Position numbers and translations under genes: made by a program. The notes under the pieces were generated by a model. It did not search any database, was not told the DNA's origin, and saw only the letters and a program-made list of their open reading frames with translations. From Chryseobacterium gleum (GTDB lineage: Bacteria > Bacteroidota > Bacteroidia > Flavobacteriales_D > Crocinitomicaceae), in the NCBI GenBank assembly GCA_945882095.1, contig CAMCWF010000003.1, positions 124,001-188,000 of the forward strand: a stretch of 64,000 nucleotides of DNA. The letters run 5' to 3'. Below, one piece after another: positions 37,514 to 47,131 of this stretch. Numbering within the stretch: the stretch's first letter is position 1; the number at the start of each line of letters is the position of its first letter.

Positions 37514-40009
37514 ATGTGTTTCCGAAACGTGCCATTATTCGCTTTTGGTTTGAATAAGCCAACACATGGGAGTGTCGAAAACAACGAGGCAACCTCTTTT
37601 TTGCTTAATAAAGTGTTTGCATCCATCCTTGTTATGTTCATTGCATTGGGCACGACCGCACAAGTCGCTCCTTTTACAGCCCCTTTAAACCCCGAGGGTG
37701 AAGGCGGAAACATACCGGAAGAAAAAAATGCGGTTTGGACAGAGCGGACAAACGAACGAACCTTGTTTTCTTCACAATTTGTCGACCAAAAGGGGAATAC
37801 CAAATCCGTTTACAGTAAAAAGCCCATTCATTACCGTTCGCTCGATGGCGATTTACGCCCCATCTCTCCACGTTTGAAACCCGCAGGAAATGGTGTCATG
37901 GCAGCACCTGACCAGGCCTATCCAACGTATTTGTATGCAGATCATTCCTATGGCCTCAACTTAGGGAACAACAACCTCCTTTTGGCTGGAAAAAACGTAC
38001 ATGTCAACGGAGTAAAGTACACCGCTGTCAAAACCAGCGTGAGTGAACGCGGAGTAGAAAGCCAGCAAGGTTCGGTACGAAGAGAGATTCAATTTTTGGA
38101 AGGGCGTATTAAAAGCAACATAGTATTAACTCAGCCGCTCACAATCGCCAATGATTACCTTTTGATTCAAGAAACAGTAACATTACCGACCGGTTTTTCA
38201 TTGGCATATTCATCCATTGAAAACGAAGAGCTGCAGACAGACAGGAGAAAAGGAATCTTATTCATTGATGGGTTTGCCAGTCATTCTGAAATTCTGGTGA
38301 TGGAGGACAAATCAAACCTTGCCATGGGTAAAATTTTTACCCCCCTTGCCTACGACGCTTCGAACCATGTTTTGCCTTTAACGATGTCTTTTACACCCAT
38401 AGGGAATAATCAATATGTTCTCACGGTGGCAACGCCAAAAGCATGGATCGAGGACAATGGAAGACAATATCCAATTACCATTGACCCCTTGGTTGGCGGC
38501 CCGACAGCCACATGGGCAGGCGGCTATATGCCCTCTTGTTTAACGCCACAAGCCAACATTGACAGTCTGTTAGCAACGGTTCCCGCCGGGGTAACCGTCT
38601 CCGGGTTGTATGTCACAGCAAGTTTTTATGCAGATCCCTTTGCCCCTGCAACCATGAGCCAAGGCGTAATGTCCTTCAGTACGAAGTGCGGAATTTCTCA
38701 AACGTTTACCGTTACAGGCCCAACCGCTCAAACAGCGGGAACCGCATACCTCGACAGCTTTAATGTGATGTCTCCATTGATTTGCTGTATTCCCGAATCG
38801 TGCGACACAACTCAACTCTATGTTCGTTACCACCTTAGCCGGTATTCCTATGGTCCAGGCTGTAACATCAACTACATTCGCTACGACCCTTTTACTACTT
38901 TATGGCCTTTTCAAGTGGTGATTTACGGAAAAACGGCCGAATCCTATGGCTCACAATGGTATGCTTCACAGGCCCCTCTGTGTTCAAATGAATGTGAAAT
39001 CGAAGTAACAGCCTATGCGCGTTATGGTGTGGCTCCTTACACCTTTACACATCCTTGGTCAACGGACACCATTGTCACAGGAACCAACACAGGATGTGGA
39101 GCGGGCGCAACCAACCATCACTTCTTTTTAACCATTCCTAATTGTCCAACCTATTGTGATTCTACGGAAACCCTTCTAAATATTCCTCCACCGGTTGTAA
39201 CCGATGCTTGTGGAACGCTGATCGCGGGGATTCCAATAGAGACGGTCCCCATAAAACCCGCAACAAACATTGTCTTGCAATACGACTCCATTTTGTGTTC
39301 AGGGGAGAACATCAACGTGTCACTTGCCTCCTGTTTTAGCAATGGAACCGCCTATTATTGGGGAGAAGGGTTGTCCGGTCAAGGAAGTTTTAGCGCCAAT
39401 GCATCTACGAATGGCCTACCGGTTGTGCTTCTTTTCAATGCATATGCGGCAGGTGATGGATGCGTTTCAGACACCACCCAATTTAGCTTGTCCATCTACA
39501 GCAATCCCATTGCGAATTATACCATCAACCCGTCCCCCATCATTGTGGGTATGCAGGGAGATTTCAGTGATGCAAGCGTCTCTCCAGCGGCAAGTATAAG
39601 TCAGTGGACATGGACCGTAGACGACACCCTGACCAGCCTAAGTACGCAATGGAGCAATGTTTACCAAACGCCAGGAAACCATACGCTATGTCTGTTTATT
39701 CAAGACACCATGGGTTGTGTAGACACCCTTTGTGGACCGTTTTCCGTAGTGCCAGCAACCGTAAATGCGCCCAATGTCGTCACGCCCAATGGAGATGCAA
39801 AGAATGATTTATTGGCATTCCAGTACCTTGAATTTTACGAAAAAAATAAACTGCAGATCTTTAATCGTTGGGGAAATCTTATTTATGAAAAAGAAAATTA
39901 CTTGAATGATTGGGATGGAAGCGAGGTTAAAGACGGCACGTATTTTTATAAGCTGGATATTACAGATAAGAAAGAAACCCTATCTGGATTTTTCTACCTC
40001 ATTAAATGA
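37514..40009 (+). CDS. T9SS type B (gliding motility-associated C-terminal) secreted multidomain protein with PKD-like domain
   Basis: C-term NVVTPNGDAKNDLLAFQYLEFYEKNKLQIFNRWGNLIYEKENYLNDWDG...GFFYLIK; PKD-like ISQWTWTVDD; true start may be downstream of 37514. Confidence 0.85.
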   Translation: MCFRNVPLFAFGLNKPTHGSVENNEATSFLLNKVFASILVMFIALGTTAQVAPFTAPLNPEGEGGNIPEEKNAVWTERTNERTLFSSQFVDQKGNTKSVYSKKPIHYRSLDGDLRPISPRLKPAGNGVMAAPDQAYPTYLYADHSYGLNLGNNNLLLAGKNVHVNGVKYTAVKTSVSERGVESQQGSVRREIQFLEGRIKSNIVLTQPLTIANDYLLIQETVTLPTGFSLAYSSIENEELQTDRRKGILFIDGFASHSEILVMEDKSNLAMGKIFTPLAYDASNHVLPLTMSFTPIGNNQYVLTVATPKAWIEDNGRQYPITIDPLVGGPTATWAGGYMPSCLTPQANIDSLLATVPAGVTVSGLYVTASFYADPFAPATMSQGVMSFSTKCGISQTFTVTGPTAQTAGTAYLDSFNVMSPLICCIPESCDTTQLYVRYHLSRYSYGPGCNINYIRYDPFTTLWPFQVVIYGKTAESYGSQWYASQAPLCSNECEIEVTAYARYGVAPYTFTHPWSTDTIVTGTNTGCGAGATNHHFFLTIPNCPTYCDSTETLLNIPPPVVTDACGTLIAGIPIETVPIKPATNIVLQYDSILCSGENINVSLASCFSNGTAYYWGEGLSGQGSFSANASTNGLPVVLLFNAYAAGDGCVSDTTQFSLSIYSNPIANYTINPSPIIVGMQGDFSDASVSPAASISQWTWTVDDTLTSLSTQWSNVYQTPGNHTLCLFIQDTMGCVDTLCGPFSVVPATVNAPNVVTPNGDAKNDLLAFQYLEFYEKNKLQIFNRWGNLIYEKENYLNDWDGSEVKDGTYFYKLDITDKKETLSGFFYLIK

Positions 40010-40573
40010 TCATTTTCCATTCCATTGGGTCATCGCTAATTGGAGTCCAATGGTGCAAAACGATTCTATAAATTGCGTTGCCGTATCAATCCTTTCAGGC
40101 AAGTGCTCCTGCTCTAATTCTTCCCATGTACCAAGGACATAATCCACCTGTCTTCCTGCCTTAAATTCATTGCCAATACCGAAGCGTAAGCGCGTATATG
40201 CTGTGGTAGCCAATGTGCTTTGAATGTCTTTTAGGCCATTGTGCCCCCCATCAGAACCAGACGCCTTCATGCGCAGTTTGCCGAATGGAAGCGATAAATC
40301 ATCGGTAACTACCAAAACGTGGTCTAACGAGACCCCCTCTTTCTGCATCCAATAATGAACCGCTTTCCCTGACAGATTCATAAAGGTTGTGGGCTTAACC
40401 AATATTAGGCTTTTGCCTTTAAATTTAACGGTACTGGTATGCGCTGCGCGGTTTAAAGAGAAGGACCCACCGTGTTTTTCATTGAGAAAATCCAACACCT
40501 TAAATCCGATGTTATGCCTTGTGTTTTCATATTCAGCACCAGGATTACCGAGCCCAACGATTAGAAACTTCAT
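40010..40573 (-). CDS. pth: Peptidyl-tRNA hydrolase
   Basis: LIVGLGNPGAEYENTRHNIGFKVLD; GKLRMKASGSDGGHNGLKDI. Confidence 0.97.
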   Translation of the reverse strand: MKFLIVGLGNPGAEYENTRHNIGFKVLDFLNEKHGGSFSLNRAAHTSTVKFKGKSLILVKPTTFMNLSGKAVHYWMQKEGVSLDHVLVVTDDLSLPFGKLRMKASGSDGGHNGLKDIQSTLATTAYTRLRFGIGNEFKAGRQVDYVLGTWEELEQEHLPERIDTATQFIESFCTIGLQLAMTQWNGK

Positions 40574-40621
40574 GTTGTAAAGTTAAAATTTATACCAGGA
40601 CATGGGACTAAAACAGTTGGA

Positions 40622-40653
40622 TTTGTACACGCAGAAAAAATGGAATAACTTTG
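40622..40653 (+). promoter_or_regulatory. Bacteroidota-type promoter of tRNA-Ser
   Basis: TTTG (40622-40625), 20-nt spacer, TAACTTTG (40646-40653), ending 9 nt before the mature tRNA. Confidence 0.75.
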
Positions 40654-40662
40654 CGCCTTCAT

Positions 40663-40753
40663 GGAGAGGTGTCCGAGTGGTTGAAGGAGCACGCCTGGAA
40701 AGTGTGTATAGGTCTAAAGCTTATCGAGGGTTCGAATCCCTCTCTCTCCGCCA
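40663..40753 (+). tRNA. tRNA-Ser (anticodon GGA)
   Basis: ggagaggtgtccgagtggttgaaggagcacgcctggaaagtgtg...gagggttcgaatccctctctctccgcca; acceptor stem, long variable arm, TTCGAAT loop, encoded CCA. Confidence 0.97.
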
Positions 40754-40761
40754 AAGCAATC

Positions 40762-40790
40762 AAAAGCTAGCCGAAAGGCTGGCTTTTTTT
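40762..40790 (+). terminator. Intrinsic terminator after tRNA-Ser
   Basis: aaaagctagcc-gaaa-ggctggctttttttt: 11-bp stem (one G-T pair), GAAA loop, U-tract. Confidence 0.9.
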
Positions 40791-40961
40791 ATTAGACCCA
40801 CGTCAAAAGTTAGATTTTTTAAGTGCCGGCAAATAAAAAAGACAACAAGGTGAAGCAGCGAAGCTTTTGAAAATAATTGCATTGGTTTAGCACCAAACAA
40901 AAATTGTCGCGATTTTTCAATTCATTCATTGAATTCATCTACATTTAGCAAAATTTTTTTC

Positions 40962-42926
40962 ATGTCTGGATCATATCATAAAATGTCTTTTGCCGGTGTA
41001 CTCATTACCATGGGAATTGTCTTTGGGGACATCGGAACCTCTCCTTTGTATGTTTTTCAAGCCATAACCGGTGGAGGCGCGCACATTAGCAAAGACTTTA
41101 TTTATGGTGGTTTGTCTTGTGTTATCTGGACTTTGATATTATTGGCAGGTGTGAAGTATATTTATTTTGCATTAAACGCAGACAACAAAGGGGAAGGAGG
41201 GATTTTTTCCTTGTTTGCCTTGTTGAAAAAACGCAACATTAGGTGGGTCGTCATCCCAGCATTGATTGGTTGTGCAACCTTGTTGGCAGATGGGTTTATT
41301 ACGCCTGCTATTTCCATTTCGTCCGCTGTAGAAGGAATCAACAACATCAATCCCGACGTTCCTGTTATTCCCATCGTTGTGGCCATCATTATTGTTTTAT
41401 TTATGGTTCAACAATTTGGTACAGCAACCATCGGTAAAATGTTTGGACCGATAATGTTTGTTTGGTTTGGGTATTTACTGTACTTGGGCTTGATCAACAT
41501 CACGAAAAACCCGGCTGTTCTGGCGGCGATTAATCCGATGGAAGCGATACATTTTGTACTTCATGTCAAAGGGGGCTTTGCTGCTTTGGGAGCTGTTTTT
41601 TTATGTACCACGGGTGCAGAAGCTTTGTATTCAGACTTAGGCCACTGTGGAAAAGGAAACATCCGCATCAGCTGGAGTGCCGTCTCAGGGATTTTAGTAA
41701 TCAACTATCTTGGGCAAGCCGCGCTTTGTACAAGTTCAGGTTTCACCTTGGAAAAGGGAGAAACCATTTTTTATTCCATGGTTCCTGACAATCAAATGTT
41801 ATTTGCCGTAATAACAGCCACCGCCGCCACAATCATTGCCTCTCAAGCTTTGATTACCGGAGTGTTTACTCTCATGAATGAGGCAATAAAATTGAAGTTA
41901 TGGACCAACTTAAAGGTAAAATTTCCTTCCGACCACCAAGGACAAATTTACATTCCCTTTATCAATTGGGTGCTTATGGTGGGTTGTTTGGTTGTGATTG
42001 CGATCTTTAAGAAATCAGGGGCAATGGAAAATTCTTATGGGCTTGCCATTACCATAAACATGGTCATGACCTCTATCTTATTGCTTTTGTTGCTCTACCT
42101 TAAATATCCTAAGGCAAGGGCTTTTTACATTATTATTTTTCTCGGGTTTCTATTCATTGAAAGCATTTTCTTAATGTCAAACCTTGGTAAAGTAGTCCAT
42201 GGAGGATGGTTTACCTTGGTGCTCTCTATCTCCTTCTTTGTGTTGTTGTTCCTATACTTTAAAGCAAGACAACTTAGGAAAAACATTACTGAATACCTTC
42301 CAATGCGCGCCGTCATCCCGATGTTAAAAGCAGTCCGTAAAGACACCGGAATCCCTTTTGAAGCAACCAACTTGGTCTTTCCAACGCGCAGCAATACGCA
42401 CGACAAACTAGACCTTACCGTATTCCATTCCTTGTTTATGAAACGCCCTCGCAAAGCGGGAGTGATTTGGTTTTTACACCTCGACATCCTTAACGAACCT
42501 AAGGGAGTACATTATTCTGTGCATGAAATCATCGACAAAGAGTGCTATTATGTTTCCTTAGAACTAGGATTTAAAGAAGAGCACAGAATTGAATACATGA
42601 TGCGTAAAATACACCGTCACATGGTGGAAAAAGGCGAGTTGGAAAACGAAAGTATTTTTGAATCCATAAAAAACAAAATGGATAAATTAGACTTTAAGTT
42701 CATCGTTTTGAACTCAAGGGTGTCCACCGACAATGCGCTTAATGCCTTTCAAGTGTTATGTGTAAAAGCGTATCGTTTTGTGAAGTCTACAGGTCTTAAA
42801 CCAGCGGAAGATTTTGGATTGGATAAAACAAATGTAGAAGTGGATTACATTCCGATTTCTGTTACAGCCCAAGTAAATCAAGAAATGATAGAAGAGTTTG
42901 AGGATTACTCACATCCCAAGGACTAA
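40962..42926 (+). CDS. kup: KUP-family potassium uptake transporter
   Basis: GIVFGDIGTSPLYVFQ, DNKGEGGIFSLFALL, LCTTGAEALYSDLGHCG; start MSGSYHKM at 40962. Confidence 0.95.
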   Translation: MSGSYHKMSFAGVLITMGIVFGDIGTSPLYVFQAITGGGAHISKDFIYGGLSCVIWTLILLAGVKYIYFALNADNKGEGGIFSLFALLKKRNIRWVVIPALIGCATLLADGFITPAISISSAVEGINNINPDVPVIPIVVAIIIVLFMVQQFGTATIGKMFGPIMFVWFGYLLYLGLINITKNPAVLAAINPMEAIHFVLHVKGGFAALGAVFLCTTGAEALYSDLGHCGKGNIRISWSAVSGILVINYLGQAALCTSSGFTLEKGETIFYSMVPDNQMLFAVITATAATIIASQALITGVFTLMNEAIKLKLWTNLKVKFPSDHQGQIYIPFINWVLMVGCLVVIAIFKKSGAMENSYGLAITINMVMTSILLLLLLYLKYPKARAFYIIIFLGFLFIESIFLMSNLGKVVHGGWFTLVLSISFFVLLFLYFKARQLRKNITEYLPMRAVIPMLKAVRKDTGIPFEATNLVFPTRSNTHDKLDLTVFHSLFMKRPRKAGVIWFLHLDILNEPKGVHYSVHEIIDKECYYVSLELGFKEEHRIEYMMRKIHRHMVEKGELENESIFESIKNKMDKLDFKFIVLNSRVSTDNALNAFQVLCVKAYRFVKSTGLKPAEDFGLDKTNVEVDYIPISVTAQVNQEMIEEFEDYSHPKD

Positions 42927-43951
42927 TTCATTTCACCAACAACGGATTCCTTTAGTAGCTTTTTAATTTCGTCGATGTCGCTGAAATTACCATAAAGCCA
43001 CATTAGTTTTGTCAATGCTGACTCTACATTCATGTCTCCTCCGCTGATCACACCTGCTTTCTCAAAGAACCGGCTAGAAGCGTATTTTCCTTGTTGTACA
43101 CTCCCGGAAACACATTGAGTGATGTTAAGTACAACGCCGCCGCTTCCAATGTAAGCGAGGATCATGGATTGAAAACGCAGATCACTAAAAGCGTTTCCTG
43201 CACCGAACGTTTCAATTACAATCGCAACATGATGGTCTCTGTTAAATAAACATTCATAGGCTTTTGGATTCATCCCAGGAAACAGTTTCATCAAACCAAT
43301 CTTGTCGTTTAGTTTGGGATAGAAGCGCAATGAAGGTTCATCTTTAGGGTTGTCTTTTGGTAAAGGGGAAATGTTGATTTCAACGCCGACCGCTCCCAAT
43401 AGAGCGTGGTTTGGAGAGTCAAAAGCATCAAACTGGTTTGCCGACACTTTCGAACAACGGTTTCCTTTAAAGAGTTTAGATTGAAAAAACACAGCGACGT
43501 CTTTCAATACGGGGGCTCCAGATGCGGTTTTCTTACCCGCAATTTCAATGGAAGTAAGTAGGTTTTCTTTGCCATCGGTGCGTAAAATCCCAATGGGCAA
43601 TTGCGATCCGGTCAAAATGATGGGTTTTTGAATTCCCTGAATTAAAAAACTGAGCGCCGCGGCTGTATACGCCATGGTGTCTGTTCCATGCAATACCACA
43701 AAACCGTCAAATTTCTCATAGTTTTCCGCGATGATTTGTGACAATTCTAGCCAAACAGCTGGTGACATATCGGAAGAATCAATGGGGGAAGAAATGCTAA
43801 GGGAAGAAACCGACACACCAAGTTGTGCAATTTCAGGGATTTGGTTGTGTATGTAGGCAAGGTCCAAGCCTTTTAACTCCCCGGTTTCATGATCTTTGAC
43901 CATTCCAATGGTCCCTCCAGTATAGATTAAAAGGACTTTTGAGCTCATCAT
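42923..43951 (-). CDS. ansA: Type I asparaginase
   Basis: LLIYTGGTIGM, VVLHGTDTMAYTAAALSF. Confidence 0.92.
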   Translation of the reverse strand: MMSSKVLLIYTGGTIGMVKDHETGELKGLDLAYIHNQIPEIAQLGVSVSSLSISSPIDSSDMSPAVWLELSQIIAENYEKFDGFVVLHGTDTMAYTAAALSFLIQGIQKPIILTGSQLPIGILRTDGKENLLTSIEIAGKKTASGAPVLKDVAVFFQSKLFKGNRCSKVSANQFDAFDSPNHALLGAVGVEINISPLPKDNPKDEPSLRFYPKLNDKIGLMKLFPGMNPKAYECLFNRDHHVAIVIETFGAGNAFSDLRFQSMILAYIGSGGVVLNITQCVSGSVQQGKYASSRFFEKAGVISGGDMNVESALTKLMWLYGNFSDIDEIKKLLKESVVGEMN

Positions 43952-44736
43952 AGGCCGTGGTTTTTAAGTTGGAAAAGCTTGTGTGCGTTGTGGGTTGTCT
44001 GCAAAGCGATTTCATTTGGCCCCACATGGTAACAGTCTACCAAGTGATCCACAACATAAGAGAGAAAAGAAGGCTCGTTTCGCTTGCCGCGATGAGGAAC
44101 CGGGGGCAAATAGGGCGCATCTGTTTCCAAAAGAATTTTTTCGAGGGGCAGGGTTTTTATGACGGATTTTAAGTCGCTGTTTTTATAACTGATGACCCCT
44201 CCAATGCCGAATAAAAACCCAGGTAAATTCTCTAGGATGTGTTTTGCCTGCGCGACCGTACCTGTAAAACAGTGAAATGCGCCACGCAAAGCGGTTTTTT
44301 CGTATCGCGCCAGTTCTACAAAAACTTCGTCAAAGGCATTTCTAATGTGAAAAACGATAGGAAGGTCAAACGCCAACGCCCAAGAGATTTGCTTGTGTAA
44401 GGCATCTACTTGTTGTGTCTGAAAAGTTGTGTCCCAGTATAAATCCAATCCAATTTCTCCAATGGCACAAAAAGCAGAGGGTTTTGATTTTAACAACGAA
44501 TATAAAGCATCCAATTCTTCCAAATAGTTAATTTTTACGCTACAAGGGTGAAGGCCTATCATGGGAACCATCGGAAGGCTTGACGTTGGCATTTGGAACA
44601 GAAGCTCGGATGAGGCAAGGTCAATGTTTGGCAACAGCAAAGCCCCTACGCCTGCATCTTGCGCCCTTTGTATCACGTCGGGAAAGTCTTCGCTAAATAC
44701 CGTGTCGTAAATATGGCAGTGTGTGTCAATGATCAT
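43948..44736 (-). CDS. tatD: TatD-family hydrolase
   Basis: IIDTHCHIYD, GEIGLDLYW, HCFTGT, LLETDAPYLPP. Confidence 0.92.
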   Translation of the reverse strand: MIIDTHCHIYDTVFSEDFPDVIQRAQDAGVGALLLPNIDLASSELLFQMPTSSLPMVPMIGLHPCSVKINYLEELDALYSLLKSKPSAFCAIGEIGLDLYWDTTFQTQQVDALHKQISWALAFDLPIVFHIRNAFDEVFVELARYEKTALRGAFHCFTGTVAQAKHILENLPGFLFGIGGVISYKNSDLKSVIKTLPLEKILLETDAPYLPPVPHRGKRNEPSFLSYVVDHLVDCYHVGPNEIALQTTHNAHKLFQLKNHGL

Positions 44737-45749
44737 TTATTCGTTTTTCTGGATTTTTCCCAACGCCAAGCATCTTCAATGGCACTTTCTACACTTCGTT
44801 TAGCCGCCCATTGCAATTCGGATTTAGCTAAGTCAACATTGGCGTAAATCTCAACAACATCGCCCATCCTTCTGTTGCCAATTTCAAAAGGCAATGGAGC
44901 AAGCGTGATTTTTTGGAAAAAATCTACGACTTCTAATACAGAGGTACCGGTACCGGTACCAATGTTGAAATGGGACAGCGAAGGATTGTTTTTCCCCACA
45001 TAATTTAAAGCAACCACGTGGGCATCTGCAACATCACACACATGAATGTAATCGCGCACACAGGTTCCATCTGAAGTGGGATAATCATTTCCAAAAACCG
45101 TGAGTTTTTCCTGCAGCCCCATAGCCGTTTGGGTAATGTAGGGCAATAAATTGTTCGGCGTCCCATTAGGGAGCTCTCCAATTTGTGCAGAGGGATGCGC
45201 TCCGATTGGGTTGAAGTACCTTAAGCAAATGATTTGAAGGTCTGGCTTGGTTTTGCTGTAGTCTTCTAATATCTGTTCCCCCATCCATTTTGTAAAACCA
45301 TAGGGCGATACAGGGAGTTTTTTTGCAGTCGTTTCACGCACCTCTTTTACATCGGGCTCTCCATAAACGGTACACGAGGAAGAAAAGACCAGTTTCTCAA
45401 TGCCAAAGAACGCGCAAGCCTCCATTACATTCATAAGACCGATCAGGTTGTTTTGATAGTATTCCAAAGGATGTGTACAGGAGTCACCCACAGATTTGTA
45501 GGCTGCGAAATGAATAATTGCGTAAATGTGGTGTTTTTCAATTGTTTCGAAAAGCAAATTTTTATCGCAAATATCAATTGGATAAAACGTAAAACCGTCT
45601 TTTATAAGTTGGTTTATACCGGTCAAAATCTCTTGAGAACTGTTCCTTAAGTCATCCACAATAATCGGATGAAATCCTTGATTGGACAATTCAACCACGG
45701 TGTGTGAGCCGATGTAACCAGCGCCTCCCGTAACGAGCACATTTTTCAT
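44733..45749 (-). CDS. galE: UDP-glucose 4-epimerase
   Basis: VTGGAGYIGSHTVVEL, SSSCTVYGEP, YGFTKWMGEQ. Confidence 0.95.
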   Translation of the reverse strand: MKNVLVTGGAGYIGSHTVVELSNQGFHPIIVDDLRNSSQEILTGINQLIKDGFTFYPIDICDKNLLFETIEKHHIYAIIHFAAYKSVGDSCTHPLEYYQNNLIGLMNVMEACAFFGIEKLVFSSSCTVYGEPDVKEVRETTAKKLPVSPYGFTKWMGEQILEDYSKTKPDLQIICLRYFNPIGAHPSAQIGELPNGTPNNLLPYITQTAMGLQEKLTVFGNDYPTSDGTCVRDYIHVCDVADAHVVALNYVGKNNPSLSHFNIGTGTGTSVLEVVDFFQKITLAPLPFEIGNRRMGDVVEIYANVDLAKSELQWAAKRSVESAIEDAWRWEKSRKTNK

Positions 45750-45753
45750 AGGT

Positions 45754-45761
45754 CAAATTTA
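45754..45761 (-). promoter_or_regulatory. -7 element of galE
   Basis: Minus strand TAAATTTG, 4 nt before galE ATG. Confidence 0.55.
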
Positions 45762-45768
45762 GGAAAAT

Positions 45769-45776
45769 TAATTTTG
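45769..45776 (+). promoter_or_regulatory. -7 element of DUF2141 gene
   Basis: TAATTTTG, 10 nt before ATG 45787. Confidence 0.5.
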
Positions 45777-45786
45777 GTGTTTTGGA

Positions 45787-46230
45787 ATGTATAAAAGCGC
45801 CTTTGTTTTATCTTTACCTATGCAATTGTTTATTTTTCTCTTTTGTTTTCTTGGTTATGGAGCCGATGATTCTCATGATCTCGATGTCAGTGTGAGCGGT
45901 TTTCCCTCGGACAAAGGCCAGGTTTATGTTGGATTGTTTAACAAGTCAGAAGATTTTGCCGTAAGAGGAAAACAATTTAAAGGAAAAGTAGCCGCCATTG
46001 AGGGCAAAAAAGCGATTGTTCATTTCGAAAACCTACCTACAGGAAATTATGCGGTGGCAAGTTTTCACGACAAGAACAAAAATGGGTATATGGATAAAAA
46101 CGCCTTTGGGCTGCCCTTGGAATCCTATGGTTTTTCAAACCAGGCAAGAGGAACACTCGGTCCTCCTTCTTTTTCAGATGCAAAATTTCGCATGGAAGAT
46201 GACCGGAAAATTGAAATCCGCCTGAAATAA
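45787..46230 (+). CDS. DUF2141 domain-containing exported protein
   Basis: FENLPTGNYAVASFHDKNKNGYMDKNAFGLPLESYGFSN. Confidence 0.88.
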   Translation: MYKSAFVLSLPMQLFIFLFCFLGYGADDSHDLDVSVSGFPSDKGQVYVGLFNKSEDFAVRGKQFKGKVAAIEGKKAIVHFENLPTGNYAVASFHDKNKNGYMDKNAFGLPLESYGFSNQARGTLGPPSFSDAKFRMEDDRKIEIRLK

Positions 46231-46288
46231 GCCGTCAAGTTATCAACACAAAACCGCGCTTTAACATAGACTTAACATCATACTTAAA

Positions 46289-47131
46289 ATGTCTCGCCAT
46301 CTTTATCCAATGGAATTTAGGCAAGAAGTTGTTGTTATCTCGGATGTGCACCTAGGAACGTATGGTTCCGCCGCTGCGCAGTTGGTTTCTTATCTTAAAA
46401 GTATTAAACCCAAAGTATTAATATTAAATGGAGACATCATAGACATTTGGCAATTTAACAAAAGGTATTTTCCAGATGACCACATGAAGGTAATTCGTGA
46501 AATCATACGAATGTTATCCAAGGGAACAGAAGTACATTACATCACAGGAAACCACGACGAGTCCCTAAGAAGGTTCAGTGGATTTACCTTGGCAAATTTT
46601 CACCTCGACAACAAGGTAATTTTAGATTTACCCACAGGAAAAGCATGGGTGTTTCATGGTGACGTCTTCGATTTCTCTATAAAACACTCAAAATGGATTG
46701 CCAAGTTAGGGGGTAAGGGATACGACTTGTTGATATTGCTAAATACATTTATCAATTGGAGCTTGGTTAAAATGGGGAAAGAACGAATCTCCATTTCGAA
46801 AAAGGTGAAGGACAAGGTTAAAGGGGTAATCAGCTATATTAACAATTTCGAAGAAAATGTAGCCCAAATCGCCATGGAGAATAACTATCGCTACGTAATT
46901 TGTGGACACATTCACCAGCCATGTATTAAAGATTTTACGGATGAGAACGGCAAAGTAACAACGTACCTAAATTCGGGAGATTGGGTGGAAAACAACACGG
47001 CCCTGGAATATAACAATGGCGAATGGAAGTTGATTGAATTTAAGGAGGCTTTCGTTGCGAAAAAAGAGCCAAAAATGGACAAAGTATCCATAGAATTGGA
47101 CATGCTTTTAGGATCGAAAGACAAGCAATGA
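46289..47131 (+). CDS. UDP-2,3-diacylglucosamine pyrophosphatase-like metallophosphoesterase
   Basis: ISDVHLGTYGS, LNGDIIDIWQFN, GNHDE, CGHIHQP. Confidence 0.88.
   Translation: MSRHLYPMEFRQEVVVISDVHLGTYGSAAAQLVSYLKSIKPKVLILNGDIIDIWQFNKRYFPDDHMKVIREIIRMLSKGTEVHYITGNHDESLRRFSGFTLANFHLDNKVILDLPTGKAWVFHGDVFDFSIKHSKWIAKLGGKGYDLLILLNTFINWSLVKMGKERISISKKVKDKVKGVISYINNFEENVAQIAMENNYRYVICGHIHQPCIKDFTDENGKVTTYLNSGDWVENNTALEYNNGEWKLIEFKEAFVAKKEPKMDKVSIELDMLLGSKDKQ

Noticed and set aside
40791-40961. Possible riboswitch (for example c-di-AMP type) in the kup leader
   Set aside because: No recognisable riboswitch core; only a weak AATTCAT/ATGAATT inverted repeat and a -7-like TACATTTA
44943-44960. Three tandem GGTACC palindromes
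   Set aside because: Simply encode GTGTGT within galE (NIGTGTGTSVLEV); most likely codon coincidence
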